Shown one piece after another: positions 54,182-63,167 of a stretch of 64,000 nucleotides of DNA. The stretch's first letter is position 1. The number at the start of each line of letters is the position of its first letter. Source of the DNA: Lacticaseibacillus rhamnosus (lineage in GTDB: Bacteria; Bacillota; Bacilli; Lactobacillales; Lactobacillaceae). The notes below the pieces were generated by a model. That model made no database searches. It was given only the letters and a program-made list of their open reading frames with translations, and was not told the DNA's origin. Made by a program: the position numbers and the translations under genes. The DNA lies in NCBI RefSeq assembly GCF_900636965.1, contig NZ_LR134331.1, forward strand, positions 2,418,001 through 2,482,000, in the 5' to 3' direction.

Positions 54182-54222
54182 TCCGATAAACTGGTTCATC
54201 ATCCACCAGTTTATCGGGCTTT
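54182..54222 (+). terminator. Terminator after the P-type ATPase
   Basis: CCGATAAACTGG pairs with CCAGTTTATCGG, followed by GCTTTTTGGG. Confidence 0.88.
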
Positions 54223-54372
54223 TTGGGCTTTCGAAGGCGATCTCTGAATTAATGTTCCGTGATGCTGTGCCGATTCTTTCGCCTTAAAATATTTCAGGCA
54301 ATCCTAAAATTTCTCTTTTAAATAAGCCGACAACTGGTATACTGGAAGTGAAAAGAAGAGGAGCTGATCGTT

Positions 54373-54738
54373 TTGAAATTGTATCAAGGTCTCACACAAG
54401 TCCAAATTAATGAAGAATTTGCCGGCGAAGCAAATGGCTATAAGATTACCACCACCCTTGAGAAACCGCTGAACTACGAGCCGGCAATCTTGTATCAGTA
54501 CTTGGATGCCGTCTTAAAACCGGGCAGTCGTCATGACCAAAATAATTTGCGTTATGTCACCGACCCCGGATTCATCGGTGAAAATTACGATTATCAAAGT
54601 GTTCCTTTCACCTCACATATGACTGATTTCGATGAGAAAATGGCTTTTGCACGCAAACTGGTTGCCGACCTCAACCGTCATTTGTCAGTCAATGTCAAAC
54701 CGGCTGATTCCGAAATTGAACTGATTTTCGTTGACTGA
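54373..54738 (+). CDS. Hypothetical protein, TTG start
   Basis: 121 residues from a TTG at 54373 with AGAGGAG upstream. Acidic, soluble, no recognised domain; contains EPAILYQYLDAVLKPGSRHD and FDEKMAFARKLVADLNRHL. Single gene between two terminators. Probably a conserved lactobacillal protein of unknown role. Confidence 0.7.
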   Translation: MKLYQGLTQVQINEEFAGEANGYKITTTLEKPLNYEPAILYQYLDAVLKPGSRHDQNNLRYVTDPGFIGENYDYQSVPFTSHMTDFDEKMAFARKLVADLNRHLSVNVKPADSEIELIFVD

Positions 54739-54829
54739 GCAACCGCGTTACCTCCTTTCCTAGTCGCGATGCTGCTCCTCTCCCGATCAGTTGCGGCTAA
54801 GTCATCCAGTCAAGCAGCTTAGTTGCAGC

Positions 54830-54868
54830 AAAACGCCGCCTATCCGAAGAAAAGATAGGCGGCGTTTT
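54830..54868. terminator. Bidirectional intrinsic terminator
   Basis: AAAACGCCGCCTATC and its exact complement form a 15-bp stem with A and T flanks, between the 54373 gene and the convergent MFS gene. Confidence 0.92.
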
Positions 54869-55053
54869 GGTGTCGCTGGAATTACTAAAACCCCTGCCGT
54901 TACACTGTTGACACTATTTATTTTTGGGTAATGATGAATAATCTGATCAAACGACAGCCTGCAATTCTTTTCGGTTCTTCTATGAGAATTACTTGCAAAA
55001 TACATAAAAAAGCGAGCCATTGTTGTGACGTTTTCACCCAATGACCCGTTCTT

Positions 55054-56424
55054 TTAATGCTTTTGTTCAACCGCTTTTGGCAATGTCAAGGCCAGCAATA
55101 GCCCAACTAAGCCCACGCCGGCAAAGACAGCAAAGGTAACTGCAAAGCCGCCAGCGTGGCTATTTAACGTCACCTGCATGTTGTCCAACAATACTGTCGC
55201 AAACATCACGCCGGCTGAGCCAAATAACTGTCGGGCCGTTGTGGTAACCGCGGTTCCATCGGCCACCAGTTCATTTGGCAAGGCATTCGCGCCAGCCGTC
55301 ACAGAAGGCATCATCACAAAGGCATTCCCTGCTTCTGTTGCCATCGCTAACACAATCGCACCTAGCAACGGCAGATGACGAGCAAAAATCGCCAGTAAAC
55401 CAAAACCGCCTGTGATCAGAACCATCCCGATCATCGCGACCAGCCGCGGACCAAAGCGATCAAGCAAGCGTCCACTAACCGGATTAAGTAAACTCAGTAA
55501 GACGGCTGCTGGCACAAGTGACAGGCCGGAAACTAACGGCGAAAGTCCTAGCAAGGTTTGAAAATACAACGGCATCAGAATCGTCGTAACAATCAAGCCG
55601 ATGTAAGAAATACCGGTTAAGAAGACTGCCTTGGTAAACATGCCAGTTGCAAAAACCCGCATTTGCAGCATCGGTGGTTGGCGATTCAACTGCCGAATCA
55701 CAAAGATACCGCCTGCCAAGACTCCGACGATCAACAAACTAATCACCCCAACGCGCAGGCCTTGTTTTGACCACGCACTTAAGGCATATAGCAAAATCGG
55801 AAAGCTCGCCGACAAGATAAACGAAACCCAGTCTAACCGGGTCTGTTCCAGCGGCATCACCGAGGCAATCGTGACAGTCGAAACTGCCAGTACAAGCACT
55901 GAAACAATTAGGAAGAATAGGAATAACGCTTGCCATGGAAACCACGTCAACAAGACCCCTGAAATAATCGGGCCCACCGCCAGCGCCGATCCCATTACCA
56001 AGCCGGCTGTTCCCATCACTTTACCGCGTTCACTGTGCGGCGTAATCGTCAGCAGCACTGTCTGGAAACTAGGGAAAATAATCCCGACGGCAACCGCCTC
56101 AAGTAACCGACCAATCATCAAAACCGCAAAGCTTGGCGCCCAGATACATAAAGCCGTCCCAACTGCAAAAATCAGCTCAATTGCCTGAAAAAGCCGCTGA
56201 AACGGGACATTATGCAACAGCCACGGACTCACCGGAATCATCAGCGTCATGACCAGCATAAATCCCGTCGTCAGCCACGCGACCGTATCCGCGCCCAAAC
56301 CAAATGCCTTCATAAAAGCCGGATAGGCCGTACTCAAAGAAGATTGCGAAATTGACATCGAAAACGTTCCTGTCAGCAAAGTTGCGACAAAAGCGCCGCG
56401 ATGTTTAATCGTTGTACCATTCAT
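55054..56424 (-). CDS. MFS multidrug transporter, DHA2-like
   Basis: 456 residues with 12-14 TM segments. The conserved block GRLLEAVAVGIIFPSFQTV, then GTAGLVMGSALAVGPIISG (motif C), fits DHA2 drug/proton antiporters. It starts 33 nt after the stop of the multicopper oxidase gene on the same strand, so the two are probably cotranscribed. Substrate unknown. Confidence 0.9.
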   Translation of the reverse strand: MNGTTIKHRGAFVATLLTGTFSMSISQSSLSTAYPAFMKAFGLGADTVAWLTTGFMLVMTLMIPVSPWLLHNVPFQRLFQAIELIFAVGTALCIWAPSFAVLMIGRLLEAVAVGIIFPSFQTVLLTITPHSERGKVMGTAGLVMGSALAVGPIISGVLLTWFPWQALFLFFLIVSVLVLAVSTVTIASVMPLEQTRLDWVSFILSASFPILLYALSAWSKQGLRVGVISLLIVGVLAGGIFVIRQLNRQPPMLQMRVFATGMFTKAVFLTGISYIGLIVTTILMPLYFQTLLGLSPLVSGLSLVPAAVLLSLLNPVSGRLLDRFGPRLVAMIGMVLITGGFGLLAIFARHLPLLGAIVLAMATEAGNAFVMMPSVTAGANALPNELVADGTAVTTTARQLFGSAGVMFATVLLDNMQVTLNSHAGGFAVTFAVFAGVGLVGLLLALTLPKAVEQKH

Positions 56425-56457
56425 AACATCATCGATTTCTATTTGATTTTTGGTGCC

Positions 56458-57990
56458 TCACATTTTCATACCCATTTTTTCATACGACTGCATACCGCCC
56501 ATCCATAATTCAGATGGTTTGACCCCACGTTCCTTCGCTAAGGCTGTCATCAATGTATCCATGTCCATCAATTTGTATTCCTGTTTAGGTTTTGTCGGAT
56601 CAAACGTTTCGATTTGCGCCATCATACCACCGTCTTCATGTTCAATAATATGACAGTGATACATGTAAACCCCTGGCAAATCAAAGCGCACTAACAACCG
56701 AACTGTTTCACCCGGATTAACACCAACCGTATCCTTAAATCCGTGCTCGTTTGGATATGGCGCATGCCCGTTACGGGACAAAATCAAAAATTGCGTGCCG
56801 TGCACATGAAACGGATGAACCATCCCGGGCGCAGCATTACTGTTGGTAACATCCCAATACTGAGCTTTGCCAATCGGTTGAGTCGCATCAATTCGCTGCA
56901 TGGCAAACTTTTTACCGTCAATCGCGACACTTTCATCCATTCCTTGCATCACCACATGGCGAACTGGCAAAGCAGGATCAACTGCAGGTGCTTTCACCGT
57001 AAAGAGCTTGTCCGGCAATTGCGTGTGATCCGGCTTGAAAGTATGAATCCGAAACTTCAACAAAGGCACATTATCGGTGTAAAGCGTGACCACATCGCCT
57101 TCATGATACTGACCAAAATCGACAATGACTTCTGCCCGTTCAGCACACGTCAGCATCAAATGCGTCAAGGCCACCGGTTCCGGCAACAACGAACCATCAC
57201 CGCCGATTTGGGTAAACGGCAAATCATCGGAAAAATGCAGCCGCCACTCCCGGCGATTAGCGCCATCTAAAAACCGTAACCGAACTTTCTGGGTGGTCAC
57301 ATCGAAATAAGGATTAATGGTGCCATTAATCATCGCGGTCGGACCAGCAACGCCATCCGGATCATAATCAGCCCGATAATTCCACTGATTCTGCTCATGA
57401 AACCGGCGATCCTGCAAAATCACCGGAATGTCGTCAACTCCGTAATTGCGTGGTAATGGCAAGCTTTCTTCATGCTGATCCTTAACAATGACCATTGCCG
57501 CCAAGCCATGCCAGACCTGTTCGGCAGTTGAAGGACACGGGTGGGCATGCAGCCACAATGTTGCCGCCGGTTGATCCAAGGTGAAATCAATTTGCTTACT
57601 TTCGCCCGGATAAACCGGCGCATGGCACCCACCATCCACATAAGGGCCACTTACATTAGCGCCATGCCAATGGAAAGTTGTCAGTTCAGGCAAGGTGTTT
57701 TTCAGTGTCACATGAACATGCTGGCCGCGGCGATAGACAATCGTTTGCCCAAGCAAGCTAGCATTATAACCCCATGTTTTTGTCTTTGCGCCGGGAAGCA
57801 ACTGTGTCTCCCCTGCTTGTGCCGTGACGGTGTAATACACATCGGTTGCCGTTTCTTTATCAGGTTTTAGCAACGGCGGCACATTTAAGGGTTTGGCTGG
57901 CGCATCGCTTACTTCAAGTGGCACATAACCGCCATCATGCAAGTCAAACGCCGGCTCATCAAAGAAATAGTCGGTATAGGTTTTCATCAT
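56458..57990 (-). CDS. Multicopper oxidase (CotA/laccase-like)
   Basis: 510 residues, no signal peptide, three cupredoxin domains. All four copper-ligand clusters are visible: HWHGANV, WLHAHPCP, HPFHVHGTQF and YHCHIIEHEDGGMM. The C-terminus is Met-rich (MGGMQSYEKMGMKM). A cytoplasmic CotA/SpoA-like enzyme that can oxidise phenols, bilirubin, Mn(II) or Cu(I). Neighbours on the other strand handle metals. Start ATG at 57990 or 57987 after GGGGG. Confidence 0.94.
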   Translation of the reverse strand: MMKTYTDYFFDEPAFDLHDGGYVPLEVSDAPAKPLNVPPLLKPDKETATDVYYTVTAQAGETQLLPGAKTKTWGYNASLLGQTIVYRRGQHVHVTLKNTLPELTTFHWHGANVSGPYVDGGCHAPVYPGESKQIDFTLDQPAATLWLHAHPCPSTAEQVWHGLAAMVIVKDQHEESLPLPRNYGVDDIPVILQDRRFHEQNQWNYRADYDPDGVAGPTAMINGTINPYFDVTTQKVRLRFLDGANRREWRLHFSDDLPFTQIGGDGSLLPEPVALTHLMLTCAERAEVIVDFGQYHEGDVVTLYTDNVPLLKFRIHTFKPDHTQLPDKLFTVKAPAVDPALPVRHVVMQGMDESVAIDGKKFAMQRIDATQPIGKAQYWDVTNSNAAPGMVHPFHVHGTQFLILSRNGHAPYPNEHGFKDTVGVNPGETVRLLVRFDLPGVYMYHCHIIEHEDGGMMAQIETFDPTKPKQEYKLMDMDTLMTALAKERGVKPSELWMGGMQSYEKMGMKM

Positions 57991-58096
57991 CGTTCCCCCC
58001 TCGCTTCAAATTCTAGCACTTTTTAGGGTTGCCATAAACGTAATTTGGAATTAATCTAAAGTAGGTGCTTCGTAAAAAGAAGGGAGGAAGATGAAA

Positions 58097-58285
58097 ATGA
58101 TGTCAAAATCCATGGGCTGGTTGATGTTGGCACTGAATGTTGTGTTACTGGTATTAATTGCCACCATGCATAACATGGCTGCCATGTGGCTGATGGGCAT
58201 TATCATGTCACTTGATGCAATCTCGGGATTGGTAAATGCGTATCAAGCTGACCATGAAACGCATCACCATGCCACGCAGCATTGA
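58097..58285 (+). CDS. Small His-rich membrane protein
   Basis: About 62 residues: one or two hydrophobic helices (MGWLMLALNVVLLVLIATM, then MWLMGIIMSLDAISGLV) with many Met, and a histidine-rich tail (HETHHHATQH). The start could be 58091, 58097 or 58100; GGGAGG is best spaced for 58097. The Met/His content and place between a multicopper oxidase and a metal exporter suggest metal binding, but this is inference. Confidence 0.65.
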   Translation: MMSKSMGWLMLALNVVLLVLIATMHNMAAMWLMGIIMSLDAISGLVNAYQADHETHHHATQH

Positions 58286-58337
58286 TCTTTAAGCAGACTT
58301 GATGCTGATTGTCTGGCTACCTCACCTTTATTTTATG

Positions 58338-58371
58338 TTGACATTAACATATGTTTGCAATATCATATGTT
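58338..58371 (+). promoter_or_regulatory. Promoter and ArsR/CzrA operator of the CDF-regulator unit
   Basis: TTGACA (58338-58343), 17 nt, TATCAT (58361-58366) is a near-consensus promoter. AACATATG (58346-58353) and CATATGTT (58364-58371) form a palindrome over the -10, in the place and style of CzrA/SmtB-type zinc operators. Confidence 0.8.
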
Positions 58372-58400
58372 AGCAAATAAATAAAGAGTGAGGCAGCAAG

Positions 58401-59042
58401 ATGAAACCATTTGTCATCGCCAAAAACGCTGATATGACAACCGCCATTCGAGTTGAATATTTTTCTACTGGCTGGATGGCGTTTGAATTTTTGATCGGCT
58501 TCTGGTCAGGATTTCAAGCAGGGTCAATTCTGTTAATTGCGTTTGGGCTGGATAGTTTTCTGGAAATTATTTCCGGTGCCACTTTAATCTGGCGACTGAA
58601 AAAAGAAAGTAACGGTGCAAGTGCTTCGGCGGTCGCCCGTGCAGAACAACGCTCAAGTCTTGTGGTCGGCTGTGTGCTGTTGCTGCTGAGCTTATACGTC
58701 ATCGGGGTTTCAGGTTTCAATCTTGTGACGCACGCAGCCGCTGAAAGTAGTATGAGCGGTATCGGCATTGCCATCGCGTCTATTATTGTGATGCCATTTT
58801 TGACACTTAGAAAACGTCATCTTGGTCACAAGCTTAATTCTCCAGCACTTATCGAAGACGGCATGTGCAATATCACCTGTGCCTACATGGCGGCTACTGT
58901 TTTGATCGGTAGCTTGTTAACTTGGCTATTTAATTGGTGGTGGGCCGATTCGGTTGCAGCGTTGATTTTAGTTTATTTTGTTGCCAGTGAAGGCTGGGAA
59001 GCACTGCAAACCGGCTTGAGCCACAGCGAAAACGAGGAATAA
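58401..59042 (+). CDS. CDF-like cation transporter (short, TMEM163/cation-efflux type)
   Basis: 213 residues, six TM segments, shorter than typical CDF exporters because the C-terminal cytoplasmic domain is missing. Conserved acidic sites occur in FGLDSFLEIISGATLIW (TM2) and WADSVAALILVYF (TM5-6), and IEDGMCNITCAY in TM4-5. Expressed from a promoter with an ArsR operator and followed by a CzrA-type gene; metal (Zn/Co) export is the best reading. Confidence 0.8.
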   Translation: MKPFVIAKNADMTTAIRVEYFSTGWMAFEFLIGFWSGFQAGSILLIAFGLDSFLEIISGATLIWRLKKESNGASASAVARAEQRSSLVVGCVLLLLSLYVIGVSGFNLVTHAAAESSMSGIGIAIASIIVMPFLTLRKRHLGHKLNSPALIEDGMCNITCAYMAATVLIGSLLTWLFNWWWADSVAALILVYFVASEGWEALQTGLSHSENEE

Positions 59043-59161
59043 ATCTTTCCGGAAAAATGACCTTAGAGCAAAGCGCCTTGAATGAAAAGACGTCTTGCTT
59101 TAAGGTCATTTGTATCACTTTGATTGTTATTCGTTCATCAATGGAAAAGAGGAACCCGTTA

Positions 59162-59494
59162 ATGACTGCTACGACGCTAAGGTTGGTTGAATCGGCCAAG
59201 CTTGCCGAAGCTGAGCGTATTTTCAAACTGCTCAGTAATCCGACTCGATTGCAGATGCTGAAATTACTCGAACAACAAGTGCTCAACGTCAGCAAGCTTA
59301 GTGAATTATTGGGCGTTGAGCAATCCGTTGTCTCCCACCAGTTAGCGCTCTTACGCAAGCACCAACTCGTTAGTGCAAAACGTGTCGGCAAAGCTAATTA
59401 TTATCAACTCGATGACCCCCACATTATTGCGGTCATTGATGCCATGCTCGCCCACGCAGATCATGTCGCCCGAGGTAAGCAACACGGTCAATGA
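59162..59494 (+). CDS. ArsR/SmtB-family metal sensor, CzrA type
   Basis: 110 residues from the ATG at 59162 with AGAGG 9 nt upstream; earlier starts lack an RBS. Helix-turn-helix LSELLGVEQSVVSHQLALL. The alpha-5 helix reads DPHIIAVIDAMLAHADH: Asp, His(+2), His(+13), His(+16), the exact spacing of the CzrA zinc/cobalt site. It should release the operator at 58346-58371 when zinc or cobalt is high. Confidence 0.9.
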   Translation: MTATTLRLVESAKLAEAERIFKLLSNPTRLQMLKLLEQQVLNVSKLSELLGVEQSVVSHQLALLRKHQLVSAKRVGKANYYQLDDPHIIAVIDAMLAHADHVARGKQHGQ

Positions 59495-59510
59495 CTCATT
59501 TTCGAGAAAA

Positions 59511-59562
59511 AAACAAGGTATATTCCTTTACACTTCAATGTGTATCAGGATATACCTTGTTT
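59511..59562. terminator. Bidirectional intrinsic terminator
   Basis: AAACAAGGTATAT and ATATACCTTGTTT form a 13-bp stem, with an inner CCT...AGG pairing; between convergent czrA-like and metal ABC genes. Confidence 0.88.
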
Positions 59563-59585
59563 CTTTTTCATACTGATCCTTAAAG

Positions 59586-60527
59586 CTAACCTGCCAATCC
59601 ATCGTGAATCTTATCAAGGTTCCATTTCATCATCGTATAATACGTATCGCCTTGAGTACCCTTAGCCGCCAGCGAGTCCGTGAAAATCTTCGAGTAAATC
59701 GACAACCCGGTCTCTTTGGCCACTTTATTCATGGACTTCGGTGAGACCGAGGTTTCCACGAATAGATGTTTCACTTCGGATGCACGAATCTTAGCTAGAA
59801 CCGTCTGCATTTGTTCTGGTGTTCCTTGAGATTCGGTGTTGATTTCCCAAATGTATGCCGGGGTCACATGATAAGCCTTGGAAAAGTACTTAAAGGCCCC
59901 TTCTGACGTCACTAACACGCGTTGCTTTTCCGGAATATCGAGGAAGCGTGACAGCGCGGTTTCATGTAGTTTTTGCAACTTGGCAACGTAACGATCGCTA
60001 TTCTTCTGGTAATAAGCAGCGTTTTTGGCATCTTTTTGTTTAAGCACCTTGGTAATCGTCTTAACATACTGGATGCCGTTAGCTAAGTCTAGCCAAGCAT
60101 GCGGATCCTGTTCCTTGGTGTTCGTTGTTAAGTGTTGGGCGGTCACGCCTTTACTTGCAGCGAAAACATCCTTATCAAATTCCTTGTGCGACGTCTTAAC
60201 CAACTTCTTAAACCAGCCATTCCCACCGGTTTCAAGGTTCAAACCATTATGAAACACAACATCGGCTTCACTGGTTGCCGCCACATCGGTTGGGCGCGGT
60301 TCATACTCATGCGGATCCGTGCCGCGTTTAACAATACTGTACAGCTTGATCCGCTCGCCGCCGACATTTTGAACCATATCCTCCAAAATCGAATTGGTTG
60401 TGACCACCCGCAACGTTTGATTCGTGCTTGCTGAATCTTTTTGAGCCGTGCTCCGACTGTTGATGAACCAAAAGACACCGCCAATCATCACAATTAAGGC
60501 GCCCACCGTAATTAAAATCTTCTTCAT
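59586..60527 (-). CDS. Metal ABC transporter substrate-binding protein (Mn type, cluster A-I)
   Basis: 313 residues. N-terminal hydrophobic anchor (about 4-22) without a lipobox cysteine, so it is TM-anchored, not a lipoprotein. The ligand set is H73 (DPHEYEP), H143 (DPHAWLD), E209 (TSEGAF) and D284 (FTDSLA); the 2His-Glu-Asp set is that of PsaA/MntC manganese proteins, and there is no His-rich loop. Overlaps the permease gene by 4 nt. Probable role: high-affinity Mn uptake. Confidence 0.92.
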   Translation of the reverse strand: MKKILITVGALIVMIGGVFWFINSRSTAQKDSASTNQTLRVVTTNSILEDMVQNVGGERIKLYSIVKRGTDPHEYEPRPTDVAATSEADVVFHNGLNLETGGNGWFKKLVKTSHKEFDKDVFAASKGVTAQHLTTNTKEQDPHAWLDLANGIQYVKTITKVLKQKDAKNAAYYQKNSDRYVAKLQKLHETALSRFLDIPEKQRVLVTSEGAFKYFSKAYHVTPAYIWEINTESQGTPEQMQTVLAKIRASEVKHLFVETSVSPKSMNKVAKETGLSIYSKIFTDSLAAKGTQGDTYYTMMKWNLDKIHDGLAG

Positions 60528-61417
60528 CGAATAACTTCCTCCGCGGTTTGAGTCGTCGCGGCTGTTTTGGTCCGCTGACGCTTACTGAAACTAAAGAATG
60601 CCTGTTTTGGTGAAAAGACGAACGAGATGGCGAACAATACCGCCGCTACGAGCACAATTGCCGGACCGGATGCCCAGTTAAAGGTGAAGCTGAAATACAA
60701 CCCGGTGATAGACGAAATGACCCCGACGCTTGCTGCCATCACGAGCATGGTTTCAAGCCGATCCGTCCATAAGAAAGCAGTGGCAGCAGGCGTGATCAGC
60801 ATAGCAACGACCAAAATGATCCCCACCGTCTGCAAGGCCGAAACAGTTACCAAGGTTAAAACCAGCATCAACGCGTAATGAATCGCAGTGGTATTCAACC
60901 CATAAGTTTTAGCAAAGGTATTATCAAACGATGTGATCAACAATTCCTTATAGAACAACACCACGAATAAAATGACAATCCCTAACACAACCGCGGTGGT
61001 CATAATATCACTATCGCTGACCGCCAAAATATTACCAAACAGAATATGATGCAAGTTCGTAGCGCTTTCTGCCATCGAAATCAAAATGAATCCGAGCGCA
61101 TAAAACGCACTGAACACCACGCCGATGGAGGTATCGGTTTTGATCTTACTATTTGCCGCAACAAAACCGATCAACAGCGCGGCGATAATGCCAAACACCG
61201 AAGCCCCAATCATGACGTTGACACCCAGCATATAAGCAACGGCAACGCCCGGAAGCACCGCATGGGAAATTGCATCCCCCATCAACGACATGCCGCGCAA
61301 AATAATGAAGCTACCAATCAAACCGGACATGATCCCTACCATGATGGCAGTAATTAACGCACTTTGGAGGAAATCATATTTTCCTAACGCGGTGAAAAAT
61401 TCAGCTAATGAACTCAT
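60524..61417 (-). CDS. Metal ABC transporter permease (ZnuB/MntB family)
   Basis: 297 residues, eight to nine TM segments. Family blocks: SFIILRGMSLMGDAISHAVLPGVA and VGIILVVAMLITPAATAFL. Cytoplasmic C-terminal tail is basic. Overlaps both neighbours by 4 nt (ATGA), so the three genes form one coupled operon: ATPase, permease, binding protein. Confidence 0.95.
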   Translation of the reverse strand: MSSLAEFFTALGKYDFLQSALITAIMVGIMSGLIGSFIILRGMSLMGDAISHAVLPGVAVAYMLGVNVMIGASVFGIIAALLIGFVAANSKIKTDTSIGVVFSAFYALGFILISMAESATNLHHILFGNILAVSDSDIMTTAVVLGIVILFVVLFYKELLITSFDNTFAKTYGLNTTAIHYALMLVLTLVTVSALQTVGIILVVAMLITPAATAFLWTDRLETMLVMAASVGVISSITGLYFSFTFNWASGPAIVLVAAVLFAISFVFSPKQAFFSFSKRQRTKTAATTQTAEEVIR

Positions 61418-62157
61418 ACGCTCGCCCCTTCCTTGGTTGCAAACAGCACGTTGGAAAGATCGGCCGAAAATGCCCGTTCGATATTTTGAGCCGTATACAC
61501 TTCTTCGACCGGTCCTTCAGCAATAATGCCGTGGTTCATCACCACAAGTTCATCAAAATAATTTGAAACTTTATTTAAATCGTGATGAACGACAATCAGT
61601 GTTTTTCCGGCATCGCGCCACTGATTCAAAATGGCCATGATTTCCTGCTCGCTCTTCATGTCAATACCGACAAATGGCTCGTCCAGGATCATGATGTCAG
61701 CCTGCTGCACAATGGCACGCGCCACAAACACGCGCTGTAGCTGGCCGCCTGATAGCTGACTGATCTGGCGTTTGGTGAAATCCGCCAACCCGACTTGTTC
61801 CAGCGCTTCAAGTGCCGCCTGACGCTCTTTTTTACCGGGGCTCTTCAACAACCCCAGACGTCCATAGGTGCCAGTCAGCACAAGATCTAACACGTTAATT
61901 GGAAAAGTCAGATCCAAATCCTTGCGCTGCTCGACATAAGCAATCGCTTGTTGCACTTCCTTGAGGGTGTGGCCGGAAAAGTCGACCTTCCCTGATTGAA
62001 CCTTGATCAAACCTAGAATAGCTTTGATCAAGGTCGATTTACCTGCTCCGTTAGGCCCAATGATCCCGGTGATCTTACCTGCGTTAAAATGAACGGCAAC
62101 ATCAGCAAACACCGGTGTGTCAGCGTAGGCAACGGTCAGGTTCTTGACTGTTAACAT
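61414..62157 (-). CDS. Metal ABC transporter ATP-binding protein (ZnuC/MntA family)
   Basis: 247 residues from the ATG at 62157, with GGAGG 5 nt upstream. Walker A GPNGAGKST, signature LSGGQLQR, Walker B IMILDEPFVG and the switch His in VVHHDLNKV. First gene of the operon. A TTAGGGTGA/TCACCCTAA inverted repeat with a TTAGG-N4-CCTAA core lies just upstream. Confidence 0.95.
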   Translation of the reverse strand: MLTVKNLTVAYADTPVFADVAVHFNAGKITGIIGPNGAGKSTLIKAILGLIKVQSGKVDFSGHTLKEVQQAIAYVEQRKDLDLTFPINVLDLVLTGTYGRLGLLKSPGKKERQAALEALEQVGLADFTKRQISQLSGGQLQRVFVARAIVQQADIMILDEPFVGIDMKSEQEIMAILNQWRDAGKTLIVVHHDLNKVSNYFDELVVMNHGIIAEGPVEEVYTAQNIERAFSADLSNVLFATKEGASV

Positions 62158-62171
62158 AAGAACCTCCAATT

Positions 62172-62201
62172 TTAGGGTGACCTAATTCGCTTTCACCCTA
62201 A
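62172..62201. promoter_or_regulatory. Metal-regulator operator before the Mn-type ABC operon
   Basis: TTAGGGTGA (62172-62180) and TCACCCTAA (62193-62201) form a 9-bp inverted repeat. The first half also makes TTAGGGTGACCTAA, the same layout as the mntH operator at 51023. Suited to a DtxR/MntR-type repressor. Confidence 0.65.
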
Positions 62202-62382
62202 GCTTACAGAAAAGAAGAGAGACTGGCAAGTGTTTTTTAAGGCATACTTAAAATTTTTATACGCGGTACATTTTGGCCACCAACGCTTTATCGTGTCCGT
62301 CTCAAGTCATAGTTATAAATCCCGATAAATCAAAAATGTAATCGCATGCAGTTATTGGAACTTATTTGAGACTATAAAAAGA

Positions 62383-62413
62383 CCTATGAGTAATTTCATT
62401 AATTACTCATAGG
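62383..62413 (-). terminator. Terminator after rpsN
   Basis: CCTATGAGTAAT pairs with ATTACTCATAGG; on the minus strand a T-run follows. It also blocks readthrough the other way. Confidence 0.82.
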
Positions 62414-62496
62414 CCTTTGTTTATCTTCCCGTTATTTAAGTTACAAATCAGTCGCAACTTTTTAAAAGGCCGGTTGTTATTTTTTCTGCGTACGTA

Positions 62497-62766
62497 TTAC
62501 CAACTGGCTTTACGAACACCGGGAATCTGGCCTTTGTGTGCCAACTCGCGAAAATTAAGTCGCGAGATGCCAAATTTACGCATATACGCGTGCGGACGAC
62601 CATCTAAAGCGTCGCGATGATGTAATCGTACTGGGCTGGAGTCACGTGGCAACTTGCTGAGTCCGATATAATCGCCTTTTGCTTTCAGTTCTGCGCGTTT
62701 TGCTGCATATTGTTGAACTAACTTCTCTTGCCGTTTTGCCTTGGCAATTTTTGACTTTTTGGCCAT
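62497..62766 (-). CDS. rpsN: Ribosomal protein S14, zinc-free (C-minus) form
   Basis: 89 residues from the ATG at 62766. Typical S14 sequence with [19 protein letters not shown] and [16 protein letters not shown], lacking the two CxxC pairs of the zinc form. In Firmicutes such a C-minus copy is made under zinc starvation under Zur to replace the zinc-containing S14; the Zur box upstream at 62988-63004 fits. Confidence 0.95.
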   Translation of the reverse strand: MAKKSKIAKAKRQEKLVQQYAAKRAELKAKGDYIGLSKLPRDSSPVRLHHRDALDGRPHAYMRKFGISRLNFRELAHKGQIPGVRKASW

Positions 62767-62850
62767 AAGCTTCCTCTTTCTATAAAATGTGACGAGCCAT
62801 CTCATTAACCAACCTATTTTCCGACACCGACAATAGGCGTATACGAACGC

Positions 62851-62970
62851 TTATCTGGATTTTTGCTGCTTGCGCTTCGTATCGTGTAGAATTTTTAATG
62901 CTCGTTTGCGCGTTTTAATGTTGGGACTCTTCATCCGGCGCCGCGCACTTGCTAAATCCGTTTTTTCCAA
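62851..62970 (-). CDS. Small basic protein, putative metal homeostasis
   Basis: 39 residues from a TTG at 62970 with GGGAGAGGG upstream. Highly basic (MEKTDLASARRRMKS, then KTRKRALKILHDTKRKQ), with no cysteine. Similar short proteins in lactobacilli are annotated as putative metal homeostasis protein; I give that from memory. Directly after a Zur box and 85 bp before rpsN, so it is in the zinc-starvation unit. Confidence 0.7.
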   Translation of the reverse strand: MEKTDLASARRRMKSPNIKTRKRALKILHDTKRKQQKSR

Positions 62971-62987
62971 AATTTCCCTCTCCCTTT

Positions 62988-63004
62988 AAATCGTAATCAT
63001 TACG
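62988..63004. promoter_or_regulatory. Zur box 1
   Basis: AAATCGTAATCATTACG, nearly identical to the Firmicutes Zur consensus (core TCGTAATnATTACGA), immediately before the TTG-start gene. Confidence 0.85.
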
Positions 63005-63125
63005 CTTAATGACGAATTTAACCGTATCATGCAGCTGTTTTGACTGTCAATAACTTTTTCAGGACGAACGCTTCTTTGACCCAATTCAAAAAAAGACTTG
63101 TCAAGCCGGTTTTTTTGCTTTAGAG

Positions 63126-63149
63126 TTTAAATCGTAATGATTACGTTTT
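63126..63149. promoter_or_regulatory. Zur box 2
   Basis: AAATCGTAATGATTACG (63129-63145) with T and A flanks, 20 bp before the lipoprotein gene's start codon. Differs from box 1 mainly in the central base. Confidence 0.88.
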
Positions 63150-63167
63150 GGAAGGAAGCGGGTATTT

